64,000 bases of DNA from assembly GCA_903851365.1 (NCBI GenBank), contig CAINOB010000062.1, positions 1 to 64,000 on the forward strand, in the 5' to 3' direction. Numbering within the stretch: the first letter of the stretch is position 1; each line of letters starts with the position of its first letter. The position numbers and the translations under genes were made by a program. The DNA comes from an uncultured Bacteroidota bacterium. Lineage in GTDB: Bacteria > Bacteroidota > Bacteroidia > Bacteroidales > UBA12481. Of this stretch, positions 1-10,133 are shown one piece after another. The notes below the pieces were generated by a model that was not told the DNA's origin, did no database searches, and saw nothing but the letters and a program-made list of their open reading frames with translations.

Positions 1-86
1 CCGACCTTCCAACCCCCATTTGAAAATGGGGGCTATTAATATTGTACCCCGACCTTCCAACCCCCATTTGAAAATGGGGGCTATTG
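1..86. repeat. Two copies of a 48-bp-period hairpin repeat
   Basis: A 38-base unit starts at 1 and again at 49, nearly identical. Each copy carries a perfect 9-bp inverted repeat, CCCCCATTT/AAATGGGGG, separated by GA (13-32 and 61-80). The pair sits directly upstream of, and may run into, the start of the first gene. The array may continue beyond the left edge of the window. Its compact G/C-capped palindromes resemble REP-type elements; whether copies exist elsewhere in the genome cannot be seen here. Confidence 0.8.
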
Positions 87-1072
87 ATAGAGCACCCAGC
101 TCTCCCTTATTCCTTACCTCCTCCGTCCTTAACCCTTTCCTTTCTGCCCTCCTGCCCTTTTGCCTTCTTGCCCTGCTTATGGCTCTCCCGACAAAAGCAT
201 CCGCTCAGTACCAAATCTCCCAGGAGCCAAAAGCCGTCATCGAAGTCTTCGAAGCCATGTATCGGTACAACCTGCCCGAAGCAGATTCGAAACTCAAGGC
301 CCTTAACGCAACAAATATCGATCAGACCTAGATCGACCTGGCACATGTCAACCTCCTGTGGTGGTGGCTGATATCTGGCGATGAATCACGCGATTATGAT
401 AACCTCATGGCAGTGATCCTGAACAGGGTCATCAACCGTTTCTCTTATCTTCCAGTCGATAAAATGAAGGACGAGGAGGTTTTTACCATGATCCACTGCT
501 ATGCCTATCTCACCAGGGTGGATATCTATCAGGAAAGATATTTTAAGGGAATAGTCAACCTGCGTCATACCCTCGACTACCTGGAAATTGCTCTAAAGAA
601 TACGGATCGATACGACAAATTCATGATGGTGAGCGGGTTATACAATTATTTTGCTGCCGTTACCCTGATAAAATATCCTGTTTTCACTCCATTTTTCTCC
701 ATTGCCCCAAAGTGCAACCGCGAACTGGGATTCAACCTGCTCAACAAATGTTCCCTGATGGATAATGTGCTCATAAAGAACGAGTCGCTCTATTATCTGA
801 TGAAGATAAACTACCAGCTCGAAGAGAATTACGATAAAGCTTTGTCGATTGCCGATCAGCTTCTGGTGCGCTACCCGAATAACATGATTTACCATTTTCA
901 CCGTTTCATGATACTGATCGAAGCCGGCCGCCGTCAGCAGGCCCTCGAGCAATATACCACCATGCTGGGAGTTTCCATTAAAGCCCCGGGACTTAACCCT
1001 TTACAGCGGAATCATCTCGTTGATCTGGCAAAGAAAAGATTGCAGAAAGAAAAAATTAATATCGCAATCTGA
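74..1072 (+). pseudogene. Secreted TPR-like protein, interrupted by an in-frame TAG
   Basis: One reading frame runs from the ATG at 74 to the stop at 1070-1072 with a single TAG at 329-331. Both sides read as one protein. The N-terminal part has a signal peptide (hydrophobic stretch about residues 15-37, then KASAQ) and the segment YQISQEPKAVIEVFEAMYRY. After the TAG come helical repeats, including ALSIADQLLVRYPNN and LEQYTTMLG, which look TPR-like. The full product would be about 332 aa. The start is uncertain: ATGs at 20 and 74 are in frame, and both lie in the upstream repeat. The hydrophobic core of the signal peptide is encoded by a pyrimidine-rich low-complexity repeat. A genuine nonsense mutation, stop readthrough or a sequencing error (CAG to TAG) are all possible. 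If only the 3' part is expressed, the ATG at 407 could start a 221-aa protein. No precise family recognised. Confidence 0.65.
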
Positions 1073-1117
1073 TAAAATCCTCCATTTCACTCCTGATTTT
1101 GCATCTATACCCGGTAT

Positions 1118-2230
1118 ATGGATGCAAATACAACAATACCCAAACTGGCGCTTGCCCTGATACCCGGCATTGGCGCCAATATCGCACGTGCCCTGATGGC
1201 CCGGTGCGCCACCGCAGGAGATATCTTCAAGCTCAATCGCCACGACCTTTTGGCAATTCCCGGAATCGGAAACCTGCTGGCCGGCAGACTCCTGAATTGC
1301 GATACGTTTAAGCGTGCAGAGGAAGAAATCAGTTACCTCGAAAAGGAGCGCCTGAGTTGCCACTTCCTGTTCGATGCCGATTACCCTCCCCTGCTGGCAC
1401 AATGTCCGGATGCCCCGATCGTCTTTTTTTGCCGGGGCGATCTTCCGGATCCGGATTCTCGGTTGCTCAGTGTTGTGGGAACACGCAATCCCTCCACCCG
1501 GGGCAAGCAGATTACACGCGAGCTGATCCTGGGCCTGGCCGAAAAAGGACATAAAGTGGTCATCACCTCGGGACTTGCTTATGGAATCGATATTCAGGCC
1601 CATCTAGCAGCCCTTGAGGCGGGGTATAAGACCATCGCAGTGCTTGGACATGGATTTCATACACTGTATCCCGCCATTCACCGACAGGCAGCTGTCAGGA
1701 TTATCGGGCAGGGTGCGCTGATTTCAGATTTCTTCAGCCATAACACTCCGGATCCAAAAAATTTTATCCGGCGCAACCGAATTATTGCAGGCCTGTCTGA
1801 AGCCACCCTGGTGATTGAATCAGGCATCAAAGGCGGTGCCCTGGTCACAGCCGAAATGGCTAATTCATACGACCGCGATGTTATGGTAGTTCCCGGGCGA
1901 CCCGAGGATCTCATGTCCAAAGGTTGCAATTATCTGATCCGCACAAATCAGGGTTCACTGGTGGAGACCGCAGCCGACATCGAATACCTGTTGGGTTGGG
2001 GCCAGGGTCCGGCAAAACTCAATTACCCCGAGCCCATGCTCTTTCAGCAGCTCGATCCGGAAGAACTGATCGTTTATGGATTACTGTCCGGTCCGCCCCT
2101 GTCGATCGACCAGATCTGCCGGCTGGCTGAGCTTCCCGTTCAGCGCATCTCCTTTCTGCTGCTCAGTCTTGAGTTCAAAGGGTTGATAAGCGCAGCACCC
2201 GGCAAGCTCTACCAGAGCTGTCAACTTTAG
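1118..2230 (+). CDS. dprA: DNA processing protein DprA
   Basis: 370 aa, full length for the family. DprA binds incoming single-stranded DNA during natural transformation and loads RecA. The N-terminal part has two helix-hairpin-helix-like segments (IPGIG at residues 15-19 and 48-52). The Rossmann core follows, with VVGTRNPSTRG (119-129) and SGLAYGIDIQAH (151-162), then FIRRNRIIAGLS and the GGALVTAEMA motif. A C-terminal winged-helix domain spans about 310-370. The gene begins 45 bases after the broken upstream gene. Its last codons lie in a sequence (2214-2228) resembling the GAGYTGCCAACTT repeat family found just downstream, so a repeat may have formed the C-terminus. Confidence 0.95.
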   Translation: MDANTTIPKLALALIPGIGANIARALMARCATAGDIFKLNRHDLLAIPGIGNLLAGRLLNCDTFKRAEEEISYLEKERLSCHFLFDADYPPLLAQCPDAPIVFFCRGDLPDPDSRLLSVVGTRNPSTRGKQITRELILGLAEKGHKVVITSGLAYGIDIQAHLAALEAGYKTIAVLGHGFHTLYPAIHRQAAVRIIGQGALISDFFSHNTPDPKNFIRRNRIIAGLSEATLVIESGIKGGALVTAEMANSYDRDVMVVPGRPEDLMSKGCNYLIRTNQGSLVETAADIEYLLGWGQGPAKLNYPEPMLFQQLDPEELIVYGLLSGPPLSIDQICRLAELPVQRISFLLLSLEFKGLISAAPGKLYQSCQL

Positions 2231-2234
2231 CCAG

Positions 2235-2300
2235 AGAGTTGCCAACTCTAAACACGCCCTTTGACTAACCGGTGCCGTTCTGTTTAAAGTTGGCAACTCT
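2235..2300. repeat. 66-nt long hairpin, GAGTTGCCAACT repeat family
   Basis: Arms AGAGTTGCCAACT (2235-2247) and its exact reverse complement (2288-2300) are extended inward, after one mismatch, by TAAACA (2249-2254) and TGTTTA (2281-2286). This gives about 19 paired bases around a 26-base loop. It starts five bases after the dprA stop, so it may end dprA transcripts; an A/T-rich but not poly-T run follows. The same core recurs at 3770-3872 and 22592-22625, which makes it a dispersed repeat. Confidence 0.75.
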
Positions 2301-3747
<1,447 letters not shown>

Positions 3748-3769
3748 AACATTAGTCAGCCTTTATTTT

Positions 3770-3803
3770 AAAGCTGCCAACTTTTCCTTAAGTTGGCAGC
3801 TTT
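3770..3803 (+). terminator. gdhA terminator hairpin (GCTGCCAACTT family)
   Basis: Perfect 14-bp inverted repeat AAAGCTGCCAACTT (3770-3783) and AAGTTGGCAGCTTT (3790-3803) with a 6-base loop, followed by ATTTTTAG. It lies 22 bases after the gdhA stop. The stem sequence belongs to the same dispersed family as the hairpins at 2235-2300 and 22592-22625. Confidence 0.75.
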
Positions 3804-3809
3804 ATTTTT

Positions 3810-3872
3810 AGAGTTGCCAACTTTAAGATAACTTGCCAACATTATTAGTTAAGTAATAATGTTGGCAACTCT
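3810..3872. repeat. Second palindromic element, overlapping the tatD start codon
   Basis: Outer arms AGAGTTGCCAAC (3810-3821) and GTTGGCAACTCT (3861-3872) are exact complements. An inner, competing perfect 15-bp stem is formed by 3833-3847 (TTGCCAACATTATTA) and 3854-3868 with a 6-base loop. The tatD ATG is at 3859-3861, inside the right arm of the inner stem. In RNA the start codon could therefore be buried in a hairpin, and the first five codons of tatD are repeat sequence. Confidence 0.75.
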
Positions 3873-4632
3873 AACTGACACTCACTGCCATATTTACCTG
3901 CCCGAATTTGACGAGGATCGCGACGAAACCGTTGAGAGATCATTTGCCGCCGGCGTTTCCCGCATATTTCTGCCAAACGTCGATCAGTCGACTACCACTC
4001 CGCTTCTGCAACTTTCCGCCAAATATCCTGATCATTGCTTCCCCCTGATGGGACTCCATCCCACCTCGGTAAATGAAACTTTTGAGGTCGAACTCGAGCA
4101 TTTCCAAACCATGCTCAGCCAGCACAAATTTTATGGAATCGGCGAAATTGGGATCGACCTCTACTGGGATAAAACCTTTCGGGAACAACAGGAGGAGGCC
4201 CTGAGGATTCAGCTTGGATGGGCATCGGTGCAAAAACTTCCGGTTGTCATTCATGTCCGGAACAGCCATGCCGAAACAGTGGCAGTTATTGAGAAATCAG
4301 GACTGACCAACCTCACCGGCATCTTTCACTGTTTTTCAGGCACGCTCGATCAGGCAAGGGAAATCATTTCCCTCGGATTTCATCTTGGAATCGGCGGAGT
4401 ATCTACCTTTAAAAACTCAGGGCTCGACCAGGTGCTGCCTCATATCGACCCTCAATGGATCGTTCTCGAAACAGACTCACCATACCTCGCGCCGGTCCCC
4501 TTTCGGGGAAAAAGAAATGAGCCCGCTTATCTCGTAAATACAGCAAACAGGGTGGCCGGAATTTATGACATGACTCTGGGAAAATTAGCACAAATAACTA
4601 CTGATAACAGCATCAGGCTGTTTGGAATCTGA
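3859..4632 (+). CDS. tatD: TatD-family metal-dependent DNase/hydrolase
   Basis: 257 aa TIM-barrel hydrolase of the amidohydrolase superfamily, with the metal-binding motifs DTHCHIYLPEF near the N-terminus, GEIGIDLYWD, VVIHVRN, GIFHCFSG and LETDSPYLAP. Family members act as 3'-5' DNases or RNases, and the precise substrate here is not known. The only convincing start is the ATG at 3859, because the DTHCH motif begins seven codons later and an in-frame TAA stands at 3850. That start lies in a strong hairpin. ansA begins two bases after the stop, so the two genes are probably co-transcribed. Confidence 0.93.
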   Translation: MLATLTDTHCHIYLPEFDEDRDETVERSFAAGVSRIFLPNVDQSTTTPLLQLSAKYPDHCFPLMGLHPTSVNETFEVELEHFQTMLSQHKFYGIGEIGIDLYWDKTFREQQEEALRIQLGWASVQKLPVVIHVRNSHAETVAVIEKSGLTNLTGIFHCFSGTLDQAREIISLGFHLGIGGVSTFKNSGLDQVLPHIDPQWIVLETDSPYLAPVPFRGKRNEPAYLVNTANRVAGIYDMTLGKLAQITTDNSIRLFGI

Positions 4633-4634
4633 TT

Positions 4635-5672
4635 ATGGATACTGCTGAAAAAAGGTCAATTCTGATCATTTATACCGGAGGCACTATCGGTATGATCACC
4701 GAACCCCTCACCCGATCGCTGGTACCGGTCGATTTTAAGGAGATTTCGGGTCAGCTGCCGGAACTGCTGAAATTCGATTTAAACCTTGCAACCTACACCT
4801 TCGATCCGCCAGTCGACTCGTCCAATATAACTCCGGCCTTCTGGATTGAGCTGGCAAAAGTGATCGAAAAAGAATACCTTAACCACGATGGATTTGTAGT
4901 CCTCCACGGAACCGATACCATGTGCTATACTGCATCGGCCTTGAGCTTCATGCTGGAGAATCTGAATAAACCGGTTGTTTTCACTGGATCGCAATTGCCC
5001 ATCGGTGTTCTTCGTACCGATGGCAAGGAAAACCTGATTACGGCCATTGAGATTGCTGCTGAACGGATGCACGGGCAGGCCATGGTACCTGAGGTCTGCA
5101 TCTTCTTTCAAAACAAGCTGTATCGCGGCAATCGTACCTCAAAACACAACGCCGAATATTTCAATGCCTTCGTTTCGGAAAACTATCCACCGCTGGCCGA
5201 AGCTGGCATCAGCATACATTATAATTATGGAGCTATCCATTATCCGGTCAACGAAAAACCTTTGAAAGTTCATACGACACTGAATGACCAGGTCGCTATT
5301 CTGAAACTTTTCCCGGGTATCCGGCAGGAATTTGTGCATGCCATTCTTACTCTTCCCTGGATAAAGGCAGTGGTGCTCGAGACTTTCGGAGCAGGCAATG
5401 CCTCCACCTCCGAATCGTTTATCGGGGAAATCCGCTCCGCCTGCCAGAGCGGACTGATTATACTGAATGTTACTCAATGCCCGGCCGGTATGGTTAATCC
5501 GGGTAAATATGAAACAAGCCGGCTTCTGCATGAAACTGGTGTTATCAACGGCCGCGACCTGACAACCGAAGCAGCAATAACCAAATTGATGTTTTTGCTG
5601 GGCCAGACCTCCGATCTAGTCACCGTCAGGGAGCGCTTAAATCAATCTGTAAGCGGCGAAATTACCATTTGA
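4635..5672 (+). CDS. ansA: L-asparaginase type I (cytoplasmic)
   Basis: 345 aa, hydrolyses asparagine to aspartate and ammonia. Catalytic threonines are in IIYTGGTIGMI (residues about 11-21) and VVLHGTDTMCYTASALSFM; RTDGKENLITAIEIA carries the lysine-containing motif. No signal peptide is visible, which fits the cytoplasmic type I enzyme. It begins two bases after tatD and is probably translated from the same transcript. Its C-terminal part (GAGNASTSESFIGEI) matches the regulatory domain of AnsA-type enzymes. Confidence 0.94.
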   Translation: MDTAEKRSILIIYTGGTIGMITEPLTRSLVPVDFKEISGQLPELLKFDLNLATYTFDPPVDSSNITPAFWIELAKVIEKEYLNHDGFVVLHGTDTMCYTASALSFMLENLNKPVVFTGSQLPIGVLRTDGKENLITAIEIAAERMHGQAMVPEVCIFFQNKLYRGNRTSKHNAEYFNAFVSENYPPLAEAGISIHYNYGAIHYPVNEKPLKVHTTLNDQVAILKLFPGIRQEFVHAILTLPWIKAVVLETFGAGNASTSESFIGEIRSACQSGLIILNVTQCPAGMVNPGKYETSRLLHETGVINGRDLTTEAAITKLMFLLGQTSDLVTVRERLNQSVSGEITI

Positions 5673-5716
5673 CAGTCGGGGTTTAAAAAAATATTTGTAA
5701 CTTGCGCCGCGTTTTT

Positions 5717-5806
5717 GGAGAGATGGCCGAGTGGTCGAAGGCGCACGCCTGGAAAGCGTGTACCCTGCGTGAAGCGGGGTCGAGGGTTCGAATCCCTCTT
5801 TCTCCG
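5717..5806 (+). tRNA. tRNA-Ser (anticodon GGA)
   Basis: Acceptor stem GGAGAGA (5717-5723) pairs with TTTCTCC (5799-5805), followed by discriminator G at 5806. The anticodon stem CACGC/GCGTG encloses the loop CTGGAAA with anticodon GGA at 5751-5753. A long variable arm (CCCTGCGTGAAGCGGGG) is typical of serine tRNAs. The T arm GAGGG-TTCGAAT-CCCTC is intact. CCA is not encoded; CAA follows. TAACTTGC at about 5698-5705 may be part of its promoter. Confidence 0.97.
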
Positions 5807-5821
5807 CAAATTCTTTTACAA

Positions 5822-6103
5822 ATGAAAAAACTTGCTTTAATCGCTATTTTCGGGATGTTTGTGTTGGGAACATCGTTTCTTGCCGTTAACGCACAGAATC
5901 AGCCTACTGGCGCTCCCGACACCTCAGTCAGGTCAAAACCAGCCGTGGTAACACCATCCACCCCGGTACAAAAACCGGCTACCCAGGTTTCAACCCAAAA
6001 AACAAGTGGAAGAGAGACCGGCCTTCTGGTAGCTGGAATAATCGCACTGGTTGTAATCGGCGGTGTTGCTGTCGTTCTGACCCGCAAAAAAGACAAAAAA
6101 TAA
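5822..6103 (+). CDS. Small secreted or membrane protein of unknown function
   Basis: 93 aa, starting at the ATG 16 bases after the tRNA-Ser end; the longer open frame upstream would read through the tRNA and is not credible. Residues 1-24 form a signal peptide or N-anchor (MKKLALIAIFGMFVLGTSFLAVNAQ). A Pro/Thr/Val-rich linker follows, then one transmembrane helix (LLVAGIIALVVIGGVAVVLT) and a basic tail RKKDKK. The second helix plus lysine tail would leave the C-terminus in the cytoplasm. No family recognised. It is followed by a strong terminator and is probably transcribed with the tRNA. Confidence 0.7.
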   Translation: MKKLALIAIFGMFVLGTSFLAVNAQNQPTGAPDTSVRSKPAVVTPSTPVQKPATQVSTQKTSGRETGLLVAGIIALVVIGGVAVVLTRKKDKK

Positions 6104-6125
6104 TCCGGATTCAATCCGGATTCAA
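6104..6125. repeat. 11-bp direct duplication
   Basis: TCCGGATTCAA occurs twice in tandem (6104-6114 and 6115-6125) between the small membrane protein gene and its terminator. TCCGGA within each unit is self-complementary. This is probably a small local duplication with no evident function. Confidence 0.6.
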
Positions 6126-6128
6126 AGG

Positions 6129-6155
6129 AAAAAGCCGCTCACTGAGCGGCTTTTT
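6129..6155. terminator. Bidirectional intrinsic terminator
   Basis: AAAGCCGCT (6131-6139) pairs with AGCGGCTTT (6145-6153) across a 5-base loop. Five A's lie before the stem and seven T's after it, so it can terminate the forward-strand small gene and the reverse-strand tatAC operon that ends at 6176. Confidence 0.9.
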
Positions 6156-6175
6156 TTATGATTTCTGCCAACTGC

Positions 6176-7018
6176 CTACTCTTCAGCCGTCTCTGCTTCC
6201 CTCTTGTTCCGCTCCTTCTCTATCCTTGCAGATATAAAGATGGAAACCTCAAAGAGCAGATACATCGGTATGGTAACCATAATCTGGCTGAAAATATCAG
6301 GTGGGGTAATGATCCCCGCAACAATCAATATAACGATAATGGCATGCTTCCGGTATTTGCGCATGAACCCTGGTGTAACAATTCCGACTTTACTCAGGAA
6401 ATATACCAGGATAGGCATCTCAAAAACCAAACCGGTGGCGAAGATCAGCGAGGTGATGGTACCTATGTAGGATTTGAAATTGATCTGGTTTACAATATCG
6501 TTACTGATAGTATAACCGCCAAGAAAGTTCAGCGTCATCGGAACAATCATGTAATATCCGAATAGGATGCCCAGGATAAAAAGAGCACTGGTATAGAAAA
6601 CCATGCCACTGGAATATTTCCTTTCCTTCGGCTGCAGTGCCGGCATGATAAACCGGTACAATTCCCAGAAAATATAGGGAGCCGAGAGGATCAGTCCGCC
6701 GTATAGGGCAAGCGACATGTTGATCCGGAACTGTCCCGCCATCTCAATGTTGATCAGATTAAACGGCACAGCATTCAAACACAGCTTATCCGTATTAAAA
6801 TAGTGACCCAGCTGGCAGAGTATGCGATTGGTGAAAAAATCAACCGACTTTGGCGCCAGTAAGATATGGTCAACAATAAAATTGGTGAAAATAAATACGA
6901 CAACGGCAGCGATGCCGACCGATGCCATGGAACGAAGCAAATGACCACGAAGCACCTCGAGGTGCTCCAGAAAGGTCATGTCATTCGCATCCTTTTTTTT
7001 AAGCTTTTTCTTGTCCAC
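6176..7018 (-). CDS. tatC: Sec-independent translocase protein TatC
   Basis: 280 aa polytopic membrane protein that recognises twin-arginine signal peptides and forms the Tat receptor with TatA. The N-terminal signature MTFLEHLEVLRGHLLRS and the downstream conserved region (FEMPILVYFLSKVGIVTPGFMRKYRKHAI) are clear, with about six hydrophobic segments. The long loop between the first two helices (around residues 55-100) is common in Bacteroidota TatC. It starts nine bases after tatA and ends at a shared terminator. Confidence 0.96.
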   Translation of the reverse strand: MDKKKLKKKDANDMTFLEHLEVLRGHLLRSMASVGIAAVVVFIFTNFIVDHILLAPKSVDFFTNRILCQLGHYFNTDKLCLNAVPFNLINIEMAGQFRINMSLALYGGLILSAPYIFWELYRFIMPALQPKERKYSSGMVFYTSALFILGILFGYYMIVPMTLNFLGGYTISNDIVNQINFKSYIGTITSLIFATGLVFEMPILVYFLSKVGIVTPGFMRKYRKHAIIVILIVAGIITPPDIFSQIMVTIPMYLLFEVSIFISARIEKERNKREAETAEE

Positions 7019-7027
7019 GAATGGGGA

Positions 7028-7231
7028 TTAATCCTTCTTTTCGGGCGGGGTTACGTGACTGCTCGTTTCGTCATCACCCTTCGATGCATCTTTGAATTCC
7101 TTCATGCCCTTTCCTAAACCTTTCATCAGCTCAGGAATTTTTTTGCCTCCAAAAAGTAAAATAGCAACCAAAAGCACCAACAGAATCTCGGTAGCTCCAA
7201 ATTGACCGGCTATTACAAAGAGTAAATTCAT
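7028..7231 (-). CDS. tatA: Twin-arginine translocase subunit TatA
   Basis: 67 aa with the standard plan: a single N-terminal transmembrane helix (about residues 14-27, [14 protein letters not shown]), the FGGKKIPEL hinge, an amphipathic helix ([14 protein letters not shown]) and a polar tail. It oligomerises to form the Tat pore. First gene of the two-gene tatA-tatC operon; no TatB-like gene is present, as in other minimal systems. Confidence 0.95.
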   Translation of the reverse strand: MNLLFVIAGQFGATEILLVLLVAILLFGGKKIPELMKGLGKGMKEFKDASKGDDETSSHVTPPEKKD

Positions 7232-7257
7232 TTCAGTAATTTTTTAATATAGCTGGG

Positions 7258-7265
7258 CAAAGGTA
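7258..7265 (-). promoter_or_regulatory. tatAC -7 promoter element
   Basis: The reverse strand reads TACCTTTG, an exact match to the Bacteroidota housekeeping -7 consensus TAnnTTTG, 26 bases ahead of the tatA start. The -33 element is weak. The divergent leuS promoter shares this 118-base intergenic region. Confidence 0.55.
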
Positions 7266-7349
7266 TAACATTTTCATAGAAACAGCGGTTTTTATACTTT
7301 CGCCAAATATTTTTCTGTCCTTTACGGACTCACTCATTTTTTCATCACC

Positions 7350-10133
7350 ATGGAATATAACTTCAGGGAAATCGAACTCAGATGGCAAGCTTTCTGGAAA
7401 TCGCGCAAAACATTTGAAGTCGCCGTTGATCCCGCCAAACCAAAGTTTTACGTATTGGACATGTTCCCCTATCCTTCCGGGGCAGGCTTGCATGTCGGTC
7501 ATCCGCTGGGCTATATTGCCTCCGATATTTATTCCTGGTATAAGCGCCTGAACGGATTTAATGTGCTCCACCCGATGGGTTACGATGCTTTTGGACTGCC
7601 GGCCGAGCAATATGCCATCCAAACCGGACAGCATCCTGCCATCACCACCGAAAATAATATCCGCCGTTATCGCGAACAGCTCGATAAAATCGGATTCTCC
7701 TACGACTGGTCGCGGGAGGTTCGCACCTGCGATCCCGATTATTATCACTGGACCCAATGGGTCTTCATCCAGCTGTTTAACCATTATTATGATATCAAAA
7801 CCGATAAAGCGGTATCGATCGATTTACTGATCTCCCATCTTAAAAAGAATGGAACCGCCGGATTGCAAGCTGCGGCCACTGAGCCCCTTGAATTCGATGC
7901 AGCAAAATGGAACAGCATGACCGACGATCAGCAGCAGGAGATCTTACTGAACTACCGTCTCGCTTATCTGGCCGAAACCCTGGTAAACTGGTGCCCTGCC
8001 CTGGGTACCGTGCTGGCCAACGATGAAGTCAAGGAGGGCTTTTCCGTTCGCGGGGGTCATCCGGTTGAACAAAAACGAATGAAACAGTGGCTGCTGAGAG
8101 TCTCGGCGTATGCTGAACGCCTGCTCGGAGGCCTCGACAATATCGACTGGACGGATTCGCTGAAAGAGATGCAGCGCAACTGGATCGGCAAATCCGAAGG
8201 GGCCAACATGTTTTTCCAGGTGCCTTCAAAGAATATTACTATCGAGATATTCACTACCCGCGCCGATACGATTTACGGTGCCACATTCATGGTGCTGGCA
8301 CCGGAATCGGAACTGGTAGCAACACTTACTCAGCCCGACCATCAGGCTGAAGTGGAGACTTATCTGCTCGATACCCGCAAGCGCACCGAACGTGAAAGGA
8401 TGGCCGATGTCAAAAAGGTAACCGGCGTATTTACCGGCTCCTATGCCATCAATCCATTCACCGGCCTCGAAATTCCTATCTGGGTGGCGGATTATGTTTT
8501 AGCCGGATATGGCACGGGCGCCATCATGGCTGTGCCGGCACATGACAGCCGAGATTTCAAGTTCGCCATGCGGTTTAACCTCCCGATCATCCAGGTGGTG
8601 CTGCAACCCGGTCAGGAAGCTTCGGATCCTCATACCTGGGAAGATTCTTTCGATGCCAAAGAAGGCATCATGATAAATTCTGATTTTCTTAACGGATTGA
8701 CAGTTTCACAGGCCATAGCACGTACAAAATCAGAAGTCGAAACCCGCGGTATCGGCAAGGTGCAGGTGAATTATCGTTTGCGCGATGCTATTTTCAGCCG
8801 TCAGCGCTACTGGGGCGAACCATTTCCGGTTTATTATAAAAATGGCGTTCCCCACGTTATGAATGAATCGGTTTTGCCGGTAAAATTGCCTGAGGTCGAT
8901 GCTTTCCTTCCAACCGAAAAAGGGGAACCTCCCCTCGGAAGGGCCGCAAATTGGGTTACCTCCGATGGCTATCCTATCGAGCTTAGCACCATGCCCGGAT
9001 TTGCCGGATCATCGGCTTACTACCTTAGGTACATGGATCCCTCAAATAAAACGGCCCTGGTTTCGAAGAAGGCAAATGATTACTGGCAGGATGTTGATTT
9101 ATATATTGGTGGCACCGAGCATGCCACCGGCCACCTGATCTATTCACGTTTCTGGAACAAATTCCTGTTCGATACCGGGTATGTCTGCAAAGACGAACCT
9201 TTCCGCAAGCTGATCAACCAGGGAATGATACAGGGCCGGTCGAATTTCGCTTATCGCATCAAGGGAACCAACAAATTCGTCTCCCTCGGCCTGAAAAGCC
9301 AATACGAAACAACAGATATCCACGTTGATGTTAATATGGTACATCACGACGTTTTGGATACTGAAGCCTTCCGCAACTGGAATCCTGAATATAAAACCGC
9401 AGAATTCATTCTCGAAAACAATAAATATGTATGCGGCTGGGCCATCGAGAAAATGTCGAAATCGATGTTCAACGTGGTCAATCCGGATATCATCATCGAA
9501 AAATATGGAGCCGATACCCTCAGGCTTTACGAAATGTTCCTGGGCCCGGTGGAGCAGTCGAAACCCTGGGATACCAACGGGATAGACGGAGTGCATAAAT
9601 TTCTGCGCAAGCTATGGCGATTATTCTCGCAGGAGCCGCAGGGATGGATCACCAATGGGGAAGATCCTACTGCAGCCGAGCTGAAAGTTCTGCATCGGAC
9701 TATCAAGAAAATCGAGGATGACATACAGCGCTTTTCCTTTAATACAGCGGTCAGCAGCTTCATGATCTGCGTGAATGACCTTACCGACCTTAATTGCCAT
9801 AAAAAGGTAATCCTTGAACCTCTGCTTATCCTGCTGGCTCCATTTGCACCCCATTTCAGTGAAGAACTTTGGAACCTTTGCGGCCATCCCGATAGCATTT
9901 CCGAAGCGCACTGGCCCGAGCTAAATAATTCTTATCTGGTGGAGGATACCATCGAGTATCCCGTGTCGTTCAATGGGAAAACCCGGTTCAAAATTGAACT
10001 TCCTGCCAATATGGATGTTCTAAGCATTGAAACTGCCATAATGAATCACGACCTTACCCAAAAACAACTCCAGGGAGCAAAACCTAAAAAAATCGTGGTG
10101 GTCCCCAAGCGGATAATAAATATTGTATACTAA
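7350..10133 (+). CDS. leuS: Leucyl-tRNA synthetase
   Basis: 927 aa class Ia synthetase that charges tRNA-Leu. The HIGH-type motif is in [19 protein letters not shown] (about residues 36-54), and KMSKS is at 701-705. The CP1 editing domain carries [18 protein letters not shown] and [16 protein letters not shown], and the C-terminal anticodon-binding region follows. The size is typical of Bacteroidota LeuRS, which is somewhat longer than E. coli's 860 aa. An upstream TATACTTTCGCC (about 7297-7308) resembles the -7 element. The stop codon TAA directly abuts the ATG of the next gene. Confidence 0.97.
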   Translation: MEYNFREIELRWQAFWKSRKTFEVAVDPAKPKFYVLDMFPYPSGAGLHVGHPLGYIASDIYSWYKRLNGFNVLHPMGYDAFGLPAEQYAIQTGQHPAITTENNIRRYREQLDKIGFSYDWSREVRTCDPDYYHWTQWVFIQLFNHYYDIKTDKAVSIDLLISHLKKNGTAGLQAAATEPLEFDAAKWNSMTDDQQQEILLNYRLAYLAETLVNWCPALGTVLANDEVKEGFSVRGGHPVEQKRMKQWLLRVSAYAERLLGGLDNIDWTDSLKEMQRNWIGKSEGANMFFQVPSKNITIEIFTTRADTIYGATFMVLAPESELVATLTQPDHQAEVETYLLDTRKRTERERMADVKKVTGVFTGSYAINPFTGLEIPIWVADYVLAGYGTGAIMAVPAHDSRDFKFAMRFNLPIIQVVLQPGQEASDPHTWEDSFDAKEGIMINSDFLNGLTVSQAIARTKSEVETRGIGKVQVNYRLRDAIFSRQRYWGEPFPVYYKNGVPHVMNESVLPVKLPEVDAFLPTEKGEPPLGRAANWVTSDGYPIELSTMPGFAGSSAYYLRYMDPSNKTALVSKKANDYWQDVDLYIGGTEHATGHLIYSRFWNKFLFDTGYVCKDEPFRKLINQGMIQGRSNFAYRIKGTNKFVSLGLKSQYETTDIHVDVNMVHHDVLDTEAFRNWNPEYKTAEFILENNKYVCGWAIEKMSKSMFNVVNPDIIIEKYGADTLRLYEMFLGPVEQSKPWDTNGIDGVHKFLRKLWRLFSQEPQGWITNGEDPTAAELKVLHRTIKKIEDDIQRFSFNTAVSSFMICVNDLTDLNCHKKVILEPLLILLAPFAPHFSEELWNLCGHPDSISEAHWPELNNSYLVEDTIEYPVSFNGKTRFKIELPANMDVLSIETAIMNHDLTQKQLQGAKPKKIVVVPKRIINIVY

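Noticed and set aside
3810-3872. Transposon ends flanking a lost insertion
   Set aside because: The inverted repeats enclose under 70 bases with no transposase and the same core serves as terminator stems elsewhere, so a REP-like element fits better.
5702-5821. Longer N-terminus for the small membrane protein
   Set aside because: It would be translated through the whole tRNA-Ser gene; the ATG at 5822 followed by a good signal sequence is far better.
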